From Pseudomonas sp. ADAK13 (GTDB lineage: Bacteria; Pseudomonadota; Gammaproteobacteria; Pseudomonadales; Pseudomonadaceae), in assembly GCF_012935715.1 (NCBI RefSeq), contig NZ_CP052860.1:2046001-2110000 (forward strand): a stretch of DNA of 64,000 bases. The letters are read 5' to 3'. Position numbers and translations under genes: made by a program. The notes beneath the pieces were generated by a model. It did no database searches, was not told the origin of the DNA, and saw nothing but the letters and a program-made list of their open reading frames with translations. Shown here piece after piece: positions 17,905 through 26,000 of the stretch (position 1 is its first letter; each line of letters starts with the position of its first letter).

Positions 17905-18792
17905 TCATGTTCCACCAAAAAAACGCCTGTAAGCGGATTCAACCCTTACGACCAGTTCCTCAGGTGAGAAAACCAAGTGTCTCAATGCCGCCGTTCCCAC
18001 GTAAAGCAGCGGGTTCGTCACGGTAGGTGATGGCAGGCCAAGCTGTTGGCGCGCCCGGTAAATCGCGCCAACCTCCACCAACAACAAATCAAACGGCGGG
18101 CTTTTGAATTCGGGTTTCCAGGCGCCGCCATTGTCCTGCGCATTGGCCAGGTGATACCGACCAAGCTCCTCCAGCACCACTGCCAACTGTTGCTCGTCAT
18201 TCCAGTTGTCTATCACCGACTGATAAATGCCCAGGTTCATCGACTCGATTTGTGCAACGGCGCCTTGCTGCGAATAAACGGAGTAAAGCCACAACATGAA
18301 AGGCTCAAAGTGGCGTGCTTTCATAAAACGCGCATCAACGGCGCCCGGCACAGACAGCATCCCGGCCAACACATCGGCCGTCGATGACGCCAGGTCACGC
18401 CGGTCTGCCGCCATGAAGGCCGCGAGCAGACACGCGGCATGGCTCAGATGATTGCTCAGGTCAGGCACCGTCTTGATGCCTTGAAGAAAACGCGTGTTGG
18501 AGAAGGACCTGGCTTTTAACATCAGTGCCCAGTAGCGATACATCATCGAACGGGCGACGTTCTCCCAGCCGGTTTCATCGCCGTCGAAAATGGCAACTTC
18601 CCCCTGAATGCCATAATGAACCGCAAGCATTCCCAGTGAGTCCGAAACGTTGTCAAACCCCAGCAAAGAATCACTGGCCAAGTCCTCGTCCAGAAACTCA
18701 AGCTCTTGAGCAACCACGACAGGCGAACGGGACAGCCAGTGTCGGTGCTTTCCAAGAATGCTGCTTACTTTCTTCACTCTCGTTTTCCTCAT
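17905..18792 (-). CDS. Probable orphan immunity protein (Imm49-like)
   Basis: A 295-residue soluble, largely alpha-helical protein without signal peptide. The layout (an N-terminal 'DSLGMLAVHYGIQG' helix, a mid-region 'YRYWALMLKARSF', then 'LGRYHLANA' and a C-terminal helical tail) recalls Imm49-type immunity proteins carried near CDI and other polymorphic toxins. I infer the family by pattern only. It lies third after cdiA on the same strand, behind the cognate immunity gene and another small gene, which is where orphan immunity genes left by earlier toxin versions are usually found. Confidence 0.5.
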   Translation of the reverse strand: MRKTRVKKVSSILGKHRHWLSRSPVVVAQELEFLDEDLASDSLLGFDNVSDSLGMLAVHYGIQGEVAIFDGDETGWENVARSMMYRYWALMLKARSFSNTRFLQGIKTVPDLSNHLSHAACLLAAFMAADRRDLASSTADVLAGMLSVPGAVDARFMKARHFEPFMLWLYSVYSQQGAVAQIESMNLGIYQSVIDNWNDEQQLAVVLEELGRYHLANAQDNGGAWKPEFKSPPFDLLLVEVGAIYRARQQLGLPSPTVTNPLLYVGTAALRHLVFSPEELVVRVESAYRRFFGGT

Positions 18793-18803
18793 GGAAACAG
18801 CGG

Positions 18804-18859
18804 AAACAGGGGTCAGACCACAATTCTTCTCTTTGCAAAACAGGGGCTAGACCACCAAT
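18804..18859. repeat. Imperfect direct repeat, AAACAGGGG..AGACCAC
   Basis: Two copies of about 21 bases (18804-18824 and 18838-18859) share AAACAGGGG, AGACCAC and CAAT. They differ by TC versus CT in the middle and one inserted C. They fill the gap between the two orphan immunity-like genes. Such marks could be left by recombination as cassettes are added to a CDI locus, but their origin is not known. Confidence 0.6.
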
Positions 18860-18913
18860 ACCCGCCCTCACATTAATCGTGGCCCGCCCCCGCTTTTCCT
18901 AAAGCGCTTCTTT

Positions 18914-19312
18914 TTATCTTGCTGAAACAGCACAAACAAAATCATTTATAGCCATTTGATCCGTATCATTTTTCGCAAAACGCTCCAGCACCGGAATTAA
19001 ATAATACTGCATCAAATCACACCTGGCCGGATCCTTCGGTACAGCGTCCTTAAGGCACGCAATCATCAGTTTAATAGACATAATTGACGCGAACGCTTCA
19101 TAGCCTCTTCCACTTGAAAAAGGGACATTCTTGAAATAGTACTCCGCTAAGAGTCTTTGTTCGGACTTCTTCCAAGATCGGTGAGGTATAAGCACCAAAG
19201 CCTCACTCCAATGTTCAGAATTGATAGGATACTCACTCATTATCCAAGCAGCAGCCTGATCAGAAGTCATCTTCACTATTCCTTTACAAAGTGACGTTAA
19301 CCGAGCGTCCAT
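18914..19312 (-). CDS. Small AT-rich gene, possible orphan immunity protein
   Basis: A 132-residue soluble protein of mixed helices (AAAWIMSEYPINSEHW, RLLAEYYFKNVPF, YLIPVLERFAKN) with no signal peptide or membrane segment. I do not recognise a family. Its DNA is clearly richer in A and T than the flanking core genome. It lies between the cognate immunity gene and the Imm49-like gene, with a terminator-like hairpin upstream of it, so it may be expressed separately. Position and composition suggest a transferred immunity gene whose toxin is absent. Confidence 0.55.
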   Translation of the reverse strand: MDARLTSLCKGIVKMTSDQAAAWIMSEYPINSEHWSEALVLIPHRSWKKSEQRLLAEYYFKNVPFSSGRGYEAFASIMSIKLMIACLKDAVPKDPARCDLMQYYLIPVLERFAKNDTDQMAINDFVCAVSAR

Positions 19313-19424
19313 ATCAAACCTACTTTCTTGGATTAAATGTTTTTTCTGGAAGCCTCAAGTTACCTTTTAAGGTGGCCGGTGGCTGATAGTGGCCAGAACT
19401 ATTATCCCCTTTAGTTTGGGATTC

Positions 19425-19446
19425 AAAAACACCGGCGCTAGGCCGG
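19425..19446 (-). terminator. Short hairpin with T run after cdiI
   Basis: Read on the minus strand, the stem CCGGC/GCCGG with loop CTAGC is followed by TGTTTTTG, 17 bases past the cdiI stop codon. The stem is only 5 bp, so this is a modest terminator. It would close the cdiBA-cdiI transcript. Confidence 0.55.
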
Positions 19447-19462
19447 CGCGGAGATTGTCAGA

Positions 19463-20002
19463 TCAAGTTGAAGTTTCTCTACAGTTCAAAGCAGCCAGCT
19501 CATCTTTCAACCATTGCTCATGCTCATGAACAACATGTTCATAGTTCGACGCAGAATGGTATTGATGCTGCGGCAAATTCACCGCACCAGGAATCATCGA
19601 CAGTGGAGCATCAGCCGGCCACTCCCAACTTGACCAAAACTCAGACAAATTTATCAACCCATAGAGCGGATCCGAGTCTAGGTTCGTTAGCAATTCTTCC
19701 AATGCAACCGCTCGCCATATTCTCCTGGCTCGTTGCATATCCGCATTTTGAAACTCGCTCATTTTTTGCAGCTGCGGGAATAGCTCAGATACAGGCAGAT
19801 CACTATCGGTAGCCAAGCTAACAATCACGTCGAGCAAGGGATGATTCCCTGCCACCTTTTCAAGCTCAGCGTTTGCAAAATCCTCTACACAAGACGCTGG
19901 CAATCGCCCCAAAAGGCTAGGAATACCACAGACGCCCTGAAGCAAAACGGCCCAGTCAGTCAAGCCGTGTTTGGTAATTCGTTCAAAGACTGCTTGAATC
20001 AT
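19463..20002 (-). CDS. cdiI: Cognate CDI immunity protein (CdiI)
   Basis: Predicted to bind and neutralise the C-terminal toxin of the CdiA encoded just upstream, protecting the producer and its siblings. The 179-residue protein is soluble and mostly helical. It is rich in Trp and acidic residues near the C-terminus (FWSSWEWPADAP, HEHEQWLKDELAAL), as is common for immunity proteins. Its ATG overlaps the cdiA stop codon (ATGA), so the two are translated in a coupled way. This placement is the main evidence. The family is not securely recognised; some likeness to DUF2247-type immunity proteins is possible but unconfirmed. Confidence 0.75.
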   Translation of the reverse strand: MIQAVFERITKHGLTDWAVLLQGVCGIPSLLGRLPASCVEDFANAELEKVAGNHPLLDVIVSLATDSDLPVSELFPQLQKMSEFQNADMQRARRIWRAVALEELLTNLDSDPLYGLINLSEFWSSWEWPADAPLSMIPGAVNLPQHQYHSASNYEHVVHEHEQWLKDELAALNCRETST

Positions 20003-23000
20003 GGTTTCACCGGTATGCCGTTAACAGTTCCATTTGGTACAAACATTCTGTGTGTTACACCGCCCAACTTCGGATCTACAATCCATTCAAATCTACCCGC
20101 CACACCATTATAGCTACCCAATGCTTGGTAAATCGACGAGCCGTTATTGAGAGGAAATTTAGTCGCGCTGTTTGCATAGTTATCAACAATATCGGGAAAA
20201 CCATGCGCAACCGGAGTCGATGGGAACTCTTGGGTGGCATAAGGACCGTTGCGCGTCTCTAGCTCTGAGTACACAGGCATTGGTTTTCCATCAGCCCCAA
20301 CAACTTGTTTGTTAGGAAGTTGGTCTACTTTATTTCCGCTACCTTGACCCTTCGTACCATTCCCGATACGCGCTTCGACTAGGACATCATTAGATAGCGC
20401 TGCTCCTCCTTTTACATCACCGCTGACAACATCCGCCCCGACTGCTCTGGGCTCATTACCTGCGTACCGTTGCCAATCCGAATGGTAAGGATCGGCCTTC
20501 ATCTCGTCCGTAACCTTGGTAATGCTAGTCGGCTTGGGAGCTTCCGCTGTCGCTTTTGCACCAGTGGTAAGCTCTCCAGCTAACTTACCATTAAAGTATT
20601 TACTCGCGCCGCCAAACAGAGCCGCCTGAGCTGCGGATTTCGCCGTGCTCCATGCCAGGTCAGACGTTGCGCTCGACTCTCCTGGAAAGGTTTCCGGAAA
20701 GAAAGAAGCTAGCACTCGGTCGGGCTCACTGGATTTAAAATCCGCCGTAATCCGGCTAGCAGAATCCCATGCCCCCACCATCGAGGTAGTGCCAAGCGCT
20801 CCTAAGCCGATGGGTAAGGCACAGGTAACAACGCCAACACATGCGGGTGACGACATCACCATCCCGGTATATGCAGTAGCCCCTCCGACTAGGCCAAAGG
20901 CAGTGTCTTTGCTTGCTCCTACGACCTGCACCGCCTTGCCGTGAGCATTGAGCGTATCGTCGCTCCAATCCTGCCAACTACGCCCACCAAACTGGCCGGT
21001 CGCCTCAAGTAACGCGATCTCCTCACTAAAAGTGGCGCCACGATCCTGAAGTGCCTTGAAGTCCTTATAGGTTTCATCGTTGGTCGGGATCGACTCTGCG
21101 CAACTAACCAAAGCGCAGGCCGCCGCATTCAAACGATCAGCCTTTTCCGGATGGAACCGTCGCTGTTCATCCAACGCATCGGCTTGAGACTTGTGAAGCT
21201 GGTGGTTGTACTGCGTGGCATTTTTCGCCACCCAGCCACCCTTCTCCAACTTGCTAGCATCTGCATCTTTTTGTGTGGCCGCAGCTAAAACACCGACCAG
21301 TTGAGAACTCATGGACAACAATGTCTTGTCGCCCTTCACGATGTCGTTAAGCTGTACGACCAGTGCCTCATTGGCGCCGGCTGCCAATGCGCCTGTACGG
21401 AAATCTCCACCCGTTGCTTCGGCCAAGAGGCCACCGACCATCGCATGAATCGCGATCTTGGGAATTGAACCGTTTTCGATGTTCCACTTTTTCGTGTAGT
21501 CGCCGACGGCATTGAAGCTGGCCGCTGCCAGGGTATTGAACAGCGCAGTTTTCAGCGCCTCACTCCCACTGCCGCCCTGCCCCAATGCTTTACTCAACAG
21601 CGTTGAAGTACCGCCTTGCAATGTCTGGTTCGCGGCAAACTGCCCTACACCAGTCCATGTGTTGAGCTGTGGCCCCGTTATTTGCTTAGTCGCCTGATCA
21701 GTATGAGTTCCGGTCCAGCCATCAAAATAAGCTGCGGTCAATCCAGCGGTCACACCGGAAATCGTATACCCCTTCAAAGCATCCGAAGAGGTGACATCCT
21801 TGAACACCGCCCCTAAGTTGCCACGATTATTAACGACACTAACCGTCGCATTGGTCGCAGCGCCTGCCGCTACGGCTCCCGCACCTGCCGCGACAGCGAC
21901 GCCCGCTCCAGCACCTGCAGCCGCAGTCATTGCCAACGGCCCGACAAATGCGGCCATCAGAATTGCTATTACAATCTGCGAACCCGCACCTAAACCGGAG
22001 TTACTGTATTTGAAGCTATCGTGGATCTCTTTGACTTGGCGCCAGTCCACGTCACCGCGCTTCTCAGCATCCTTGAGCCAAGCCAGATTCGGATCGGCTT
22101 TGACCATGGTATCGATGGTCTGACTAACGGTTTGCTGATCGATCTGCCTGACATCAATCTTCAATCCGTCGACAGCTTTGATAACGACCTGCCCTTGAGC
22201 GATCATTTCACTCTGGCGCAGCGTTTCGTCAGTGTTGCCTTTACCTTTGGCGCTGAACCAAGCGAGGTCACCCTTGCTCTTGGTATGGCTCTCGTCATGA
22301 AGGTCTTTGACGCCTTCAAAGGCGATGGCCCCGCCACTGTTAAGAATGATGTCATTACCACTATCAAGCTTCGCGACCTGGTAACGCTGGTCACCTTCGC
22401 TGATCAACGTGAGGTTGCCGCCAGTCTTGATCTCGGTCCCAACGTTCGTGGTGCGGGTTACTTCGTCTCGCTGCTCTTTCTTCGCGCCCCAGCCACCGTT
22501 CTCCTTCATGTCATACAAAGTATGCGTACTGTTCTCAGCCGCCAGCAAATTCAACTTATCCCCGCTGTACAGATAAGCCTCATTCCCCGCACTGATCTTG
22601 CTCGCCACCAGCGTAGTGTCGCGCCCGGCCTGGCTCGTAAAGTCCCTGCCCGCCGTCAACACACTGGCTAACTGCGTGGTCTGCTCATCCGCGGTCTTGA
22701 TGCGTTTCTTGCCGTCTTTTTCCTTGCCTTCGACGTTGTGCACATCGCTGACAGACGCCACGTTGAAATCGCGCCCGGCCTGAATGTTCAGGTCCTTACC
22801 CGCGGTGGCGTTGCTGCCGATGATGTTGACGTCTTGCCCCGCCACCATGCTCAGGTTGCCGCCGGCCGTGACCGTGGCCGCTTGGTTTTTCACGTCGGTG
22901 GTGATGGTGGATTTGTGCCCGCCGTCGCTGATGGCGTGGATCTCGCTGGTGTCGCTGACGGCGATCAGGTTGAGGTCGCGCCCGGCTTTCAGGTCGGCAT

Positions 23001-26000
23001 CGCCGCCGGCGGTGAGTGCACCGTGGTTGGTGAGGTCGCGGCCAGCGTCGATGGCCAGGTTTTCGCGGGCGGTGATGGTGCCGGCGCTGCTGTCGGTGAG
23101 GGTGCGCATGCCGGCGCCCTGGCGCACCTGGATGGCGGTGTTGTCGTTGGTGATGTCGCCCTTCAGGGTGGTGAGGCTGACCTGGGTGCCGCGTATCTCG
23201 CCAGCCATGGAATTGCGGATGCTGTCCTGGGCCAGCAGGCTGAGGTTGTTGCCGGCCTCGATCAGGCCGCCGGTGTAGAGGCTGCCGCTGCTGGCCACCG
23301 AGAGGTTGTTGCTGGCGCGCAGGGTGCCGACGTTGATCAGGTCGCCGCCGGTCATCAGGTTGAGGTCGCGGCCCTGGATCAGGCTGTTGCCGCGCACGTT
23401 GCGGGAGTCGGCCTGGGCCAGGTAGAGCACCGGCACGAGCACGGTCTGGCCGTCGACCACGCGGTTTTCCATCCACACGATGTCGTGGGTCAGGGCGCCG
23501 ACTTGCTGGTCAGTGAGGGACACGCCGACGCTCAGGCGCAAGGCGTCCTTGCTGGCCAGGGCGTTGTCCATCAGGTAGCGGAACTGGTCGTAGTCGCTGG
23601 TCAGGCCACCGGCGAGGAAGCGTTGCCCGGTTTGCGCCAGCACCGCATCGCGGATCAGCCGTGACTCGTATTGCCCGTCACCCAGGCGACGCCAGGCGTT
23701 GTCGGGACTGTAGCCGAGCTTGCCGAGCATGTAGTCGGAGCTGAAGAAGCCCGCCACAGTGGTGAGGTTCGGGTTGGTCTCGATCAGGTAGTGACTGGTG
23801 GGGTCGGCGTTTTTGATGAACAGGCCGTAGTCGCCCTTGGGCAACTGGAAGCCGGGCGCGGTGGTGGGGTCGACCGGGGTGAAGGACTCGCCGGTGTAGT
23901 CCACGGGTACGTAGCGGCCGTCGGGCGCGATGCTGGTCACCGGCAATACGCTGCTCGGCGCCTGGGCGGTGGCGTCGTTGACGTGCTTGCTCAGGTTGAT
24001 GTTGATGCCGCCGACGGGGATGCCGGTCTGGTCGTCACCGAGGGTGCCGGTCAGTTGCTCCAGGGTGTTTGTGTGCAACGTGCCATTTTGCAGGGTGCGC
24101 GCAACGTTGAGGTTGACCGCGCCACCGGCCTGTATCGTCGCGGTGTAGCCCGGGCCGCCGTTGTCGGTCCAGGTGGTGACGTTGCTTTGTTCGGAGAAGC
24201 GCCAGTCGCTGGACCGGGCCTTGAGCACCTCAAAGCGCGCCTTATCGAAATTACCCGCCGCCACCGCTGCGTTGAAGGCGGGTACGTCGAGGTATTCCAT
24301 CCGGTCCCACTCATCGGTGTCGATGCGCTGCGGGGTGCCGATGACGATGGTGTTCTGCCCGGTGCGGGTCGCGGCGCCCTGGTTGAGCAGGTCGTTGGCG
24401 GTGATGCTCAGGTTGCCATTGGCCGCCAGCAGGCTATAGCGGTTCTGGACGTTGTCGCCCTGGATCAGCAGGTCTTTGCCCGCCACCAGGCGCGCAGAGG
24501 CCGAGTCCTTGATCGCGGATTCAAGGAAGGTCTGGTTGATGGTGATTTGACCGCGCTTGAACGAGTCGTGCCCGCCGCAGTGCTGGCCGCAGTGCCAATT
24601 GAGGCTGCCGGTGGTGACGGTCTGGCCCAACTCGAATTCAGCCTTGGCGTTCTCCACATTCCGCGCACTGATGCCGATATTGCCTTCGCTTTCAACCGTG
24701 CCGGAAAGGTTGCTGAAGCCTGCCGCCATGCCGCCATCGAGCGCCGCGAAACTCAGGTTGCCCTTGCTGTAGACGTCGCCGTACAGGTTGCTGAAGCTGT
24801 TCCCGCGCAGAGTCAGATCGCCGCCGCTGAACAGCAGCGTGTCCGCGCCATTGCTGATGCCATTGCTCGCGCTGAGGTTGACGTTGCCTTGTGAACCGAG
24901 GGTGCCGCGGTTGTTGATGTGTGCGGCGGCAATGTCGAGTTGCTGGCGTGCGGTGAGGTAGCCGAGGTTATCCAGCGTACCGCCCAGGGTGATCCGGGTG
25001 GTGGTGCCGCCGGCCAAACGCCCGCCGTTCTGGCTGAGGTTGTTGGCGACCACACTCAGTTTTTGCTGGGCCGAAAGGCGGCCGCTGTTGGTCATGTCGC
25101 CGGTCAGGGTGACGCTCAGGTCACCGTCGCTGAGCAACTCGCCCGCGTTATCCAGGCTGGCGACATCCAGGGTCAGACCCTTGGCGCTGGCCAGGCGATC
25201 GCCGGCCTTGAGGCTCAGGCCCTGGGTGCTGGTGTAGTGCAAGGCTTCATTGAGTTGCACGCGGCCGAGGCCATCGACCCGGCCAAACGACCAGTCGGCG
25301 GTGCCCAGGCCATTGATGCTGCCCTGGCTGCCGGTGAGGCTGGTGGTATTGAGGCTGAACACGCCGGTGCCAGCGTGCTGCAGTTGCCCGGCCTGGTTAT
25401 TCAGATGCCCGGCGCTGAGGCTGAAGGCCTGGCTGCCGAATTCAAGAATGCCGTTCTGGTTATTCAGTTGGTCGGTGACCGTCAGCGTGCTGCTGGCGCC
25501 TTCCATCGCCCGCAATTGGCCACCCGCGCTGTTGTCGAGGTTACCGACATTGAAGGTCAGGCCCTGGTTGGACTCAATCAGGCCGCCCTGGTTGGTCAGC
25601 TGGGTACGCGAGGTCAGGCTGAGCTGGTTGCCGCTGATCTGGCCGTTGGCGCTGTTGTCCAGGGTGGCGCCGGAGACGGTGACGTGCTCCTTGCCGAACA
25701 GTTTGCCGCCACGGTTGGTCAAGGCCTCGACCGTCAGTTGCAGGTCGCTCTTCAAGGCGGTCATCGAGCCGGCCTTGGTGCCGTCGTGGCTGTTGTCGAC
25801 GCTGTCGGCGGTGACCGTCAGGCTGTCGCCCTGCACGGTGCCGCCCTGATTGTTCAAGGTGCCCAGCGTCAGGTCTGCCGCCGCACCACCGCTGAGGATC
25901 ATGCCCTGACGGTTGTTCAGGTCCTGGCCACGGTAGCTCACGCCCTGGTTGCCGGCCAGGAGTTGGCCCTGGTCGTTGTCGAGGGTTTGCGCCGCGATAT

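Noticed and set aside
17616..17942. 108-residue minus-strand reading next to the Imm49-like gene
   Set aside because: It lies antisense to the small plus-strand candidate and overlaps the end of the Imm49-like gene; its sequence has no protein-like pattern.
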